The position numbers and the translations under genes were made by a program. From assembly GCA_009760885.1 (NCBI GenBank), contig CM019716.1, positions 13,283,702 to 13,347,701 on the forward strand: a stretch of 64,000 nucleotides of DNA, in the 5' to 3' direction. This document shows, piece by piece, positions 55,509-64,000 of this stretch (its first letter is position 1; each line of letters starts with the position of its first letter). The stretch is from Achatina immaculata (lineage: Eukaryota > Mollusca > Gastropoda > Stylommatophora > Achatinidae). A model generated the notes under the pieces. That model ran no database searches. It had not been told where the DNA came from and saw only the letters and a program-made list of their open reading frames with translations.

Positions 55509-55590
55509 AATGTCTAACTGGTTGGTGCTGTCTAATTAGTTGTTGCTATCTAACTGGTTGTTGCTGTCTAACTAGTTCGTGCTCAATTCA
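55509..55590. repeat. 18-bp minisatellite, right part
   Basis: Four to five units of the array interrupted by the LINE at 55115-55508. Confidence 0.9.
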
Positions 55591-55649
55591 TAATTCCAGC
55601 TTAGACGGACACTTCCTGCGCATCGTTCTGCCTGCAGACTTCTATCAAC

Positions 55650-56372
55650 GCTTGTCAACCTACTCTCATTCTGTTACTTCTGTAATCCTACTCTCATACT
55701 GTTACTTCTGTAATCCTACTCTCATACTGTTACTTCTGTAATCCTACTCTCATACTGTTACTTCTGTAATCCTACTCTCATACTGTTACTTCTGTAATCC
55801 TACTCTCATACTGTTACTTCTGTAATCCTACTCTCATACTGTTACTTCTGTCATCCTAATACTTCTGTAATCCTACTCTCATACTGTTACTTCTGTAATC
55901 CTACTCTCATTCTGTTGCTTCTGTCATCCTACTCTCAATCTGTTGCTTCTGTCATCCTACTCTCAATCTGTTGCTTCTGTCATCCTACTCTCATTCTGTT
56001 GCTTCTGTCATCCTACTCTCATTCTGTTGCTTCTGTCATCCTACTCTCATTCTGTTGCTTCTGTCATCCTACTCTCAATCTGTTGCTTCTGTCATCCTAC
56101 TCTCATTCTGTTGCTTCTGTCATCCTACTCTCATTCTGTTACTTCTGTCATCCTACTCTCAATCTGTTGCTTCTGTCATCCTACTCTCAATCTGTTGCTT
56201 CTGTCATCCTACTCTCAATCTGTTGCTTCTGTCGTCCTAATACTTCTGACATACTACTCTCACACTGTTACTTCTGTCATCCTAATACTTCTGTAATCCT
56301 ACTCTCAATCTGTTGGTTCTGTCATCCTACTCTCATACTGTTGCTTCTGTCATCCTACTCTCATACTGTCAC
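55650..56372. repeat. 28-bp minisatellite
   Basis: About 25 units of 'cctactctcatactgttact' plus 'tctgtaat'. It changes gradually from 'atactgttacttctgtaat' units (left) to 'attctgttgcttctgtcat' units (right), a clear polarity. The three plus frames over it are artefacts. Confidence 0.95.
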
Positions 56373-56705
56373 AGTATTATGATGAAGATTGTGGAGAAGT
56401 TTGTGAAGATGTTGATGAAATTGATGGCGATGAAGATAATTGATGACAGTGCAGATGTTAACACAATGAAGTGGTGATGTCGATGATAGTAGACATTAAC
56501 GAGGTCCTCATATCACACCACAAAACAGCCGAAATGGAGGTCGCATGTTCTTGTTCTTCCACTCTGAAACTGCCAGCAGAATGTTCTTTGTAGTAAGTGC
56601 AGTGAAGATGTGAAAGCACAAGCATTGTGTCGGATGAGGAGCAGGTTACGGTGGCTATTTTTGCAGACACGGAACGAAGTTTAAAAAAAAATAATAAAAA
56701 AGAGA
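56373..56705. other. No gene seen
   Basis: Begins with GAT-rich sequence; otherwise unremarkable. Confidence 0.4.
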
Positions 56706-56707
56706 AT

Positions 56708-56890
56708 AAGGTGCAATACTTCTTTAGCAGTCTCCACTACCGCGAGGACCTTGGTGATTCTTGCCACTTATCATCAGGCAGAGCCTGATTTTTGGAACAT
56801 CCGCGGAGAGGTGGGATAGAGTCTTGGTCGGCTATGGTTCTTCAGCCTTGATTTTAACAGTCAGCCATGGGTCAGTGACCGCTGTACTGC
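56708..56890 (-). repeat. Interspersed repeat D, copy 9
   Basis: 'gtgcaatacttctttagcag' at the left, then 'ggagaggtgggatagagtct', 'tggtcggctatggttcttca' and 'cagccatgggtcagtgac'. Reverse orientation. Confidence 0.65.
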
Positions 56891-57243
56891 ACATTTCTTC
56901 GTTCCCCTCCTCTTCCCCCCCCCCCAAGACTCGTCTACATTCCTTTGCTTTTCTTAAGAAGTGGTACCCAGTCTTTACTAACTTACCTAAATGCTGGGTA
57001 GCAGGTTTTTAAAAAAAAAATTTTTTTTAGTTGGATTGTTTTGAATTGTCTGAATCCTGGACAGAGCTAAGTCACTTAGCTTTACTAAACCAGCGTCGGT
57101 TTGTATCCTGCGCCATGCGACACAACTTTATGGCAATGAGAATACTAACGTGAAAAGTGACTTCCTGCCCATGTGCACTGCTTTCATTCCCACCATCACC
57201 TCCGCGCCCCCCCCCCCCCAAATCTAGCAATTCCATTCACTTT
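56891..57243. other. No gene; C-runs
   Basis: Short C-runs near 56917 and 57206. Nothing recognised. Confidence 0.4.
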
Positions 57244-57421
57244 TATACAGTGCGTTTGGAAAATAACTGTACACTAGCTCAGTATCTATTCTGGTATCAT
57301 AGTGATATCTTAATGACTGCGGCAGGTAGATGTGGCTAGATAGCGCAGACATTAAGATATCACTACGATACCGAAATCGATACTGGGTTAGTGCACAGTT
57401 ACTTATGGAACATCCTGTATA
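57244..57421. mobile_element. Fold-back MITE, mariner/Tc1-like
   Basis: A nearly perfect inverted repeat: the left arm begins 'tatacagtgcgtttggaaaa' and ends 'gtgatatcttaatg'; the right arm begins 'cattaagatatcac' and ends 'tggaacatcctgtata'. Arms are about 72 bp and the loop about 34 bp. The ends TA-TACAG...CTGTA-TA fit a TA target-site duplication with CAG termini of the Tc1/mariner superfamily. No transposase; non-autonomous. The family is inferred from the ends. Confidence 0.75.
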
Positions 57422-57564
57422 TACTGTATTTGCAAACATTTGCACTCGTGCCTACTTTAGCCTACTTTCTTTTAAACGGAAATTCTGATATAAACAAACA
57501 TATATTTAGCACAGAAGACCTTGTTCTGAGTAAAATGAATGAAATACATTCGAGTACAGATTTT

Positions 57565-57950
57565 TTTTTCTTCTTTCAAGACATGGGGCGGGGGTGGGGA
57601 GAGAAAAAGGGAAGGAGGGAAACAGGAAGATAAATAGAAAGAAACAGAGAGAGGCAGACAAACAGATAGGGAGAAACAGAAATAAGCACAGAGAAAGACA
57701 AGAGACAGGAAGATCCACAGAAAAATAGAGAGAGCGACAGAGAGATTCAAAGAGATAGAGAGAGACAGAAAGAAATAGAGAATCAGAGGAAAAAAAAGAC
57801 AGATAGAGAGATAGACAGAGAAAGGCAGAGACAGAAAGAGAGACAAGCAGATACAGAAAGAGATGAATACAAAGAGACACAGAGTGAGACAAAGGCAGAG
57901 GAGAGAGCAGAGACAGAGAGAGTAGAAGGAAGAGATTAAGAACAAAACAA
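57565..57950. repeat. Degenerate GACAGA/GA-rich purine tract
   Basis: About 380 bp of A/G-rich sequence with recurrent 'gagacaga' and 'agaaatagag'. The minus frames of 155 and 157 codons (Ser/Leu/Cys-rich) are artefacts. Confidence 0.9.
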
Positions 57951-58002
57951 GTGTTATGCAAAAAAAAAACCAAACTAAATGTCAGGGAATTATTAAGCTA
58001 GT

Positions 58003-58065
58003 CCTCTCTCTCTCTCTCTCTCTCTTTCCCTCTCTCTCTTTCTCTCTTTCCCTCCCCCCCCCCCA
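58003..58065. repeat. (CT)n microsatellite with C-run
   Basis: CT tract passing into a C-run. Confidence 0.9.
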
Positions 58066-58599
58066 CCCTTAAAAAAACCCCACCGCTGACGTTATGATTA
58101 AGATCACCAAGATACGACCTGATAACACGGAGCCCCTTGATTGACGTACGCTAGAAAAATGGATGTTATGTTCTGGATTCGGTTGAAAAGACCTGAGTGA
58201 AAACTAGATAGAAAGAATCTTACTGTTGGCCGCGAGTTGGTTCAGGCACTGACAAATGAAAACAGCGATTATGAGGTGCAGCTGACAGCGCCAGCTCCGG
58301 CTAATCTTCAGATAGCTAAATTTAGCAACAAGGGAGATTATTCCAGGCGCAATAATGGCGGCATTTATTTTCGTATAAAACTTACTTAATATCTGTTCAC
58401 TGCTGCTTTCTTACATGTTAGCGGATGTTTGGCAGATTTCAGGATGCAAAGGTTATATTTTTAACCCTCTGAAAGATAAATTAAGTTTAAAAAAGGAAAA
58501 AAAAAAGAAAGCAGTAAACAGAATAGTGAAGTTTCACATTCACGGCGAGTGAAGATTCTAGAATCTGTCGGGCCTTACTGCCGTCTTTTCAGTACATCT
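58066..58599. other. No gene seen
   Basis: Apparently unique sequence. Confidence 0.4.
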
Positions 58600-59104
58600 G
58601 AAGCAAGTGTCTGGAGTCAAGGATAAAGTGATAGCTGTAGAAGTGGCCTGAATCAGGGATAAAATGATGTCTGTAGAACTGGCCTGAATTAAGGATAAAG
58701 TGATGTTTGTAGAAGTGGCCTGAATCAAGGATAAAGTGATAGCTGTAGAAGTGGCCTGAATCAAGGATAAAGTGATAGCTGTAGAAGTGGCCTGAATCAG
58801 GGATAAAGTGATGTCTGTAGAAGTGGCCTGAATCAAGGATAAAGTGATAGCTGTAGAAGTGGCCTGAATCAGGGATAAAGTGATGTCTGTAGAAGTGGCC
58901 TGAATCAGGGATAAAGTGATAGCTGTAGAAGTGGCCTAAATCAAGGATAAAATGTTAGCTGTAGAAAAAAAAGTTATGAATCAAGGATAAAGTGATGTCT
59001 GTAGAAGTGGCCTGAATCAAGGATAAAGTGATGTCTGTAGAAGTGGCCTGAATCAAGGATAAAATGATAGATGTAGAAGTGGCCTTAATAGGGATAAAGT
59101 GATA
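58600..59104. repeat. 36-bp minisatellite
   Basis: About 14 units of 'gtagaagtggcctgaatcaa' plus 'ggataaagtgatagct', with alternatives 'gatgtct' and 'cagggataaa' shuffled among units. Confidence 0.95.
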
Positions 59105-59580
59105 GCTATGCACTGGACCACCCTCAAGAATGGGGATTGACGCCCGGATCACCGTCAAGATTGGGAGTTGACGGATTGAGCACCCTCAGAAATGGGCGGT
59201 GACGGCTGGAGCATCGTCAAGAATGGGAGGTGACGGATGGAGCATCGTAGATAATGGTAGGTGACGGATGGAGCACCGTAAAGAATGGGAGTTGACGGAT
59301 AGAGCACCGTCAAGAATGGGAGGTGACGGATGGAGCACCGTCAAGAATGGGAGGTGACGGATGGAACACCGTAAAGAATGGGAGGTGACGGATGGAACAT
59401 CGTCAAGAATGGGAGCTGACGGATTTAGCATCGTAGATGATGGAAGGTGATGGATGGAGCACCGTCAAGAATGGGGGCTGACGGATGGAGCATCGTAGGG
59501 GATGGAAGGTGACGGATGGAGCACCGTCGAGACTAGGATGCGATGGACGGAGCACCGTTGAAAATGGAAGATGGTCGGGG
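59105..59580. repeat. 31-bp minisatellite
   Basis: About 15 units of 'gaatgggaggtgacggatgg' plus 'agcaccgtcaa', directly adjoining the 36-bp array but with an unrelated unit. Variants 'catcgtagatgatggaag' occur in pairs. Confidence 0.95.
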
Positions 59581-61560
59581 TTTGATCCCAAGCCTTAAAC
59601 ACGAGACTGACCGAGATACCATCGTCTTTATCGAATTAGTCAATCCAGCCTTGGAACACGAGAACACATGGATTAAAACAGGTTAGGCATGTCTGCATAA
59701 TCCAAAAACATGTAAAGGAGAGAGAAGAAGAACAAGAACAAGAAGAACAAGAACAAGAAATGTTAGTCTTTTATTGTAAAATATTAAGTAGTTCATATAA
59801 CTCAAGAGAACTGTATAAACGAGTGAAGAAATGAAGCAGAGAAAATATATTGTCACCTGGATGTACGATATCTTTCAGTTCTTTATATGCATCCTTCTAC
59901 CATTTTGTCTATGAGATGTTCACAGATTTTGAGTTGAAGTTATCTTGTTAAGGGCACACAGAGTTCTCTGTTATATAAGAAAATATCAGTATCTGCCGAG
60001 AATCATCGTTCGCTCATTTAACTAGAAAGATTTCTTATGTATCAGAAACATAGCAAAATAAATGAACAAACACCCCCTTCCTAGTTTGAAAAAAAAAACA
60101 CAGCAGGTTATTTTCACATCCTTTATACTAGTATCTGGTCCATGAGTTCAGAAATAAGTTGTTTGTTGTCTGTGTTCTAGAAGGAGTCGCTTCATCGTTG
60201 TTAAGGGACACGATTCATTTGCTGTCATCAGCGGCTATTAACTAAGTCTCGTTTCGTCAAGAGCTGGCCTCCTATCATTCTGTTTTCGGGTACTGTTATC
60301 GCCTGTTAAAAAGAGCCTTTGAAAAGGATCACAGGTACTCGTTTCATTTTTAAACAAATTCGTTAGCCGTTTCGGTCCCGTCTGTCTGAGGTTCAAGATC
60401 CCACAATCTTACGTATCAGCCGGCAATGTGTTGCTCGCACACACAAACCAAGCACGTGCTGACAGTCACGTGATAAGCACAACAACTCCCGGCATTCACC
60501 AGGGTGCCGACAAAAACCGAGACACGTCTCCGGAGCCACCAGTCTTCCGGCGCCCGGCTCGCTCTGCGCATGTCATGAGGCTTTTACTGAAGTAAACAAT
60601 GCTGGCCGAAGCTAATTCGGCTCCTACAACAATCGCCATATTCTTTTCCGGCTTCTGATAACAGGGCCAGACATTGAGTTGATTTCAAGTCCCAGATAGG
60701 GTCGTCTTATTGAAAGGGAAACGAGAACTGTGGTCAGATAGGATCTTCTGTCGAGGGGCTGGTCTTGAGCTCTGTACACTGGTCTGGATGAGGCAATGTT
60801 TAGACGCGCTCCCGAACGCGTGTCAATCGAGGGAAATATTAATATAAGAGTGAGCATATCGCCTCAGGAATGTAAATAGACTGGCGTCGACAATGCTAAG
60901 TGCTAAATTGCTCATATCATCCAGGCACATCTCCACATATCACCGCGATGAGAACGTCCTGCGTTTTCCTCGTAATATAGCTTTCCGTCTAGGAGAGCGC
61001 TGGAAGTGAAAAAATTGGACGCAGTGACTTCAGTCTTTAGTAATACATAAACATTGACGCGGAGGAATTTCAACACGACAATCAAATCCGCCATATTTAC
61101 AGATATGGCTGTGAATGGCGTGGGTTAAGTTTTTTTTGTTTTTGTTTTTATTGCTAGATGCTGTTGTTTTGTCTTCTCTTCATTTGTGCTCCGGAAATAT
61201 AAGGGAAATATCTCTAGCGCTATTATACTGACAGTATTTTTTTAATAGACTGAAATAGATTGTTTATTTATTTATTTGTATAGATTCCTATTTGTGGGGT
61301 TAGCTCCAGCAAGAAGAGAAGGTTATTCCCCCTTTCGTCATATTAAAGACTCGATGACCTAGAGAGAACAATGATGTAGGTTATGGTTCCCGAAAAATCG
61401 GACACGAGGGTGATTTATGATGGATTTGGGCTCAGGACATCACTAGCATTCTAAACACTGCACTCCCAGAAGCAGTAAGAAGAAATTCTTACATGAAGGA
61501 AATTTGGTTGAGTGCGTCATAAGGAAAAATTGGAGATAAAAATTCAAAGCTCAGAGTTCA
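59581..61560. other. No gene supported; long apparently unique stretch
   Basis: About 2 kb with few repeats. 60330-60640 is more GC-rich than its surroundings and has E-box/USF-like 'cacgtg' and 'tcacgtgat' words near 60460, so it could be regulatory, but this is weak. No coding exon recognised. Confidence 0.35.
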
Positions 61561-61564
61561 AAAT

Positions 61565-63160
61565 TCAAAGTCCGGCTTCACTGCATTCGTGACAACCATA
61601 TATATGCTCCGCCGCATGCCGCAGCATCCATCCAAGAGTATGTTTGCTGATAGTTCCTGTCGAATATTGGGTGTTTACAATGCGTTTTTTGCCACACAGT
61701 TCGGATTTCCCACCAGCACCTTTTATTTGTCCTAGCTCCAGCAGTCTCCCCAGAGCTACATTGTTCGTCCATTCCCGCTTTTCATTTTCCCGCAGTCTGT
61801 CCAGTACAGCTTTAGCAATGTCCCCCTTGTCCATTGTCAGTCTTCCTGTCCAGCAAGTCTGTCTGCCACATCATTACCATGTACTCCCGTATGGCCTGAA
61901 CAGTAAAGCCACGTTAGGCTTGTCACAGCTGACTGGCTTAACAGATGAACCAATTCTTTTCGAAGCAAATTCTTCTCAGTTTTACGAAGCATACTCTGTG
62001 AATCCGTCACAATGACGCCATTAACCACAGCATGAGCAACTAACCATTCCATTGCCGCCGACACAGACTCAACTTCCACCCGCATGCTTGATGTGCTGAC
62101 TTCAAAGGCTCCCCAATCCTGTGCCATTTCGGTAGACAACAAACCCCCAACCACTACTGCTGTTCCCAGTCATTGAGCCATTTATATATATGACCGTGTC
62201 GGAAGACCCACAGTGATGCTGGAAGACCCACAGTGATGCTGGAAGACCCACAGTGATGCTGGAAGACCCACAGTGATGCTGGAAGGCCCACAGTGATGCT
62301 GGAAGACCCACAGTGATGCTGGAAGACCCACAGTGATGCTGGAAGACCCACAGTGATGCTGGAAGACCCACAGTGATGCTGGAAGGCCCACAGTGATGCT
62401 GGAAGACCCACAGTGATGCTGGAAGACCCACAGTGATGCTGGAAGACCCACAGTGATGCTGGAAGACCCACAGTGATGCTGGAAGACCCACAGTGATGCT
62501 GGATGAGATCTTGAACCCAATGTTTAACTGCTCCCTGTGCCAGTCTGGACATTCACTGTCCTTCTGTTAGCTGAGGTCGGCCATGTACCTGTAATCAATC
62601 ATCACCTTTAGGCACCCTATCTAGACTGCATATTGACTTTATTGTATCCTCGGCCTGGGCCATCCAGGATCTGCCTCATTTGATGCGTCTGGCCTTTATC
62701 AACCCCAGCTCCTTATGGAGAGTATGATTCTTCAAGCCAGCAACCCTGATGTATGCATTTACCTGAGCATACGTGTGTTTAGACCTCACACTCAGCGTAT
62801 CACGACTGCCCACAGAACGTGTACCACAGAGAGCAATGTTTTACAGACCACACAAAGGCAGAGGAAAGGGCCGCCCATGCAAGCGATGGACCGATGGTAT
62901 AGCAGAGACTGAATATCTCAATGTACGAAGCCAACAGGCGAGCCATTGGGAGACATTTGCGCTTCACCTCTACACCTAGCAGTAAATGAGGAATGACAAG
63001 ACAAGAGACAAGACTCAGAATATCAAGCAGAAAATTCATGGCCGAGACCGGAGTATCCCTGGTGCAACCCAAGACCACTCTCATTGCCTCGTTCTGCACA
63101 CGCTCTAGTCTGCTCAGCTGTGAACAGGACAGGGCGAGCAGGCCTATACCATACACCGAT
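61565..63160 (-). mobile_element. I/Jockey-type LINE with RNase H (pseudogene)
   Basis: Minus-strand remnant. First (63156-62800) comes an RT thumb with 'LSRLERVQNEAMRVVLGCTR', 'DTPVSAMNFLLDILSL'. After decay, the RNase H begins 'DTVIYINGSMTGNSSSGWGF' at about 62190-62130, and in a second frame (62154-61837) continues with 'VEVESVSAAMEWLVAH', 'VIVTDSQSML' and 'LYCSGHTGVHGNDVADRLAG'. The distal part is 61834-61565. The catalytic acidic residues are present as E and D, but the first Asp of 'YTDGS' is Asn ('YINGS'). A 20-bp minisatellite (62197-62503) is inserted just before the RNase H. Frameshifts and the N-terminal loss make it inactive. Confidence 0.85.
62197..62503. repeat. 20-bp minisatellite within the LINE RNase H region
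   Basis: About 15 perfect or near-perfect copies of 'ggaagacccacagtgatgct' (two with 'ggaaggcccac'). On the minus strand all three frames stay open since 3 x 20 is in register, giving the SLWVFQHHCGSSSITVGLPA-type repeat. It sits between the RT thumb and the first RNase H strand of the LINE. Confidence 0.95.
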
Positions 63161-63379
63161 GAAGATAAAATTAAAGCTAATCATCACAGGTAAGACAGTT
63201 TTTAAGACTCAGATAAAGATAACAGAGATCTTGTGCACTCCTTTGTGTTTTTTTTTTTTCGTTGTGGATGTTGTTTTTCTTCGTTGTTCCGTATAGGTTT
63301 TGACTAGGGAGATGAACTGTATTCATGAAATGTTAAATAATTATTAATGGGTCATCATTAGTTCAGGAATCTGGGTGAA
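63161..63379. other. No feature seen
   Basis: Contains a T-run near 63250. Confidence 0.4.
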
Positions 63380-63595
63380 ATTATTGAAAAGCTCCGTGGT
63401 TCGAATCCAGCGAGGGGCGCCCCAGTTACCCGGCTGTAGAAATGGGTACTCGACTTTTTTTTTGGAGCTGGGGAAGGAAAAGCGTGATGCTTGACCACCT
63501 AACCCTCTGGTGTGCCAACAGGTCAAGGAATATACGGACACTAACACCACATACCCTGGTTGTCTTGATGGCATAACAGGGTTACCTTTACCTTA
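63380..63595 (+). mobile_element. tRNA-derived SINE S2 (5'-truncated)
   Basis: Starts near the B box 'ggttcgaatcc' (63398), then 'cggctgtagaaatgggtact', 'gagctggggaaggaaaagcg', 'tgccaacaggtcaaggaata' and 'gcataacagggttacctt'. The A-box half is not clear. Confidence 0.8.
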
Positions 63596-63935
63596 GAAAT
63601 CATCGTTTCACGTACTACAAATCCCATAAGTGCCCCGATCTTCTCACGTGGAAGAGGATCTCGGTATACTGCACGCACTCTGTAGCACGGGGCGAGAAGC
63701 ATGACGAAATGGAGATAACGGGGCTAGATTCTATCCCACACCCCTAATGCAAAACTGGCCAAAAGACCACATCCCTATCGATTTTCGTAATTCCACCCTC
63801 TTGTATTCATGAAATCGAGAGTTAAACGAAATCTTGTGCTTTCTTCGTCTACTCATAGCCAGGCCCAATGAGATGAAAAGAAGAGAAAAAAAAGAGGGGG
63901 GGGGTAGTACGTCGGTACGTTGCTCCGAGGTCCGG
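63596..63935. other. No gene seen
   Basis: Unremarkable, with a G-run at 63895-63904. Confidence 0.4.
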
Positions 63936-64000
63936 AGAGATCCTGTCTTAAAGGATGGCCCAGAGATCTAATCCTGTCTTGAAGGAGGGCCCAGAGAGCT
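63936..64000. repeat. Start of a tandem repeat cut by the window end
   Basis: 'agagatcctgtcttaaagga' plus 'tggccc' is followed by a diverged second copy 'aatcctgtcttgaaggaggg' plus 'ccc'. The array probably continues past the window. Confidence 0.6.

Noticed and set aside
55915..56382. 155-codon repeat protein
   Set aside because: A 28-bp array rotates through frames and gives the same peptide in all three plus frames.
57472..57973. 155- and 157-codon Ser/Leu/Cys minus frames
   Set aside because: Purine-tract artefact; no conserved residues.
62102..62552. 112-132 codon Cys/His-containing repeats (VFQHHCGSSS-type)
   Set aside because: All three minus frames give the same peptide because the unit is 20 bp; the C-H spacing is not a zinc finger.

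Overview
This is a eukaryotic, metazoan genomic window, dominated by introns, retrotransposon relics and simple-sequence DNA. The only host gene I can support is a T-box transcription factor of the Tbx20 (H15/midline) class on the + strand. Six coding exons between 26126 and 48372 carry most of the T-box and a short C-terminal tail. All five introns obey GT-AG and every junction is in phase. The exon with the N-terminal end of the T-box and the start codon was not found and probably lies upstream of 26126. The repeat content (tRNA-derived SINEs with Pol III A/B boxes, several LINE lineages ending in microsatellite tails) fits a lophotrochozoan, most likely a gastropod mollusc. That placement is inference from repeat style, not proven by the sequence.

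Layout. 1-26 kb: no supported host exon; LINE 3' fragments of at least seven kinds, an unclassified interspersed repeat (called D below), a possible CCAAT/TATA promoter near 1.4-1.5 kb, and minisatellites at 6.0, 7.7-8.2, 11.1-11.5, 16.06-16.25 and 20.5-21.2 kb. A nested transposon lies at 22.49-24.45 kb. 26-48.4 kb: the Tbx20 exons and introns of about 2.7, 2.0, 5.9, 8.1 and 2.75 kb, filled with SINEs, LINE ends and low-complexity DNA. 48.4-64 kb: 3' of the gene, with a series of independent minisatellites (22, 39, 60, 18, 28, 36, 31 and 20 bp), an inverted pair of SINE-like repeats, a fold-back MITE at 57.2-57.4 kb, and a long minus-strand LINE relic with RNase H at 61.6-63.2 kb.

Long open frames at 5968-6321, 11058-11685, 16773-17738, 38494-38898, 39901-40601, 50757-51302, 53444-54436 and 62102-62552 are by-products of tandem repeats, many open on both strands, and are not treated as genes. 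The most striking observation is in intron 2 of Tbx20: seven tandem copies of the intron's own 3' splice site plus the first bases of the next exon lie directly upstream of the true acceptor. Several other minisatellites are also expansions of a segment inside a recognisable element (a SINE, the end of a LINE ORF, an RNase H domain), so local tandem amplification of pre-existing sequence is a recurring theme. I found no CRISPR, operon or other prokaryotic-type system, and no intact autonomous transposon.
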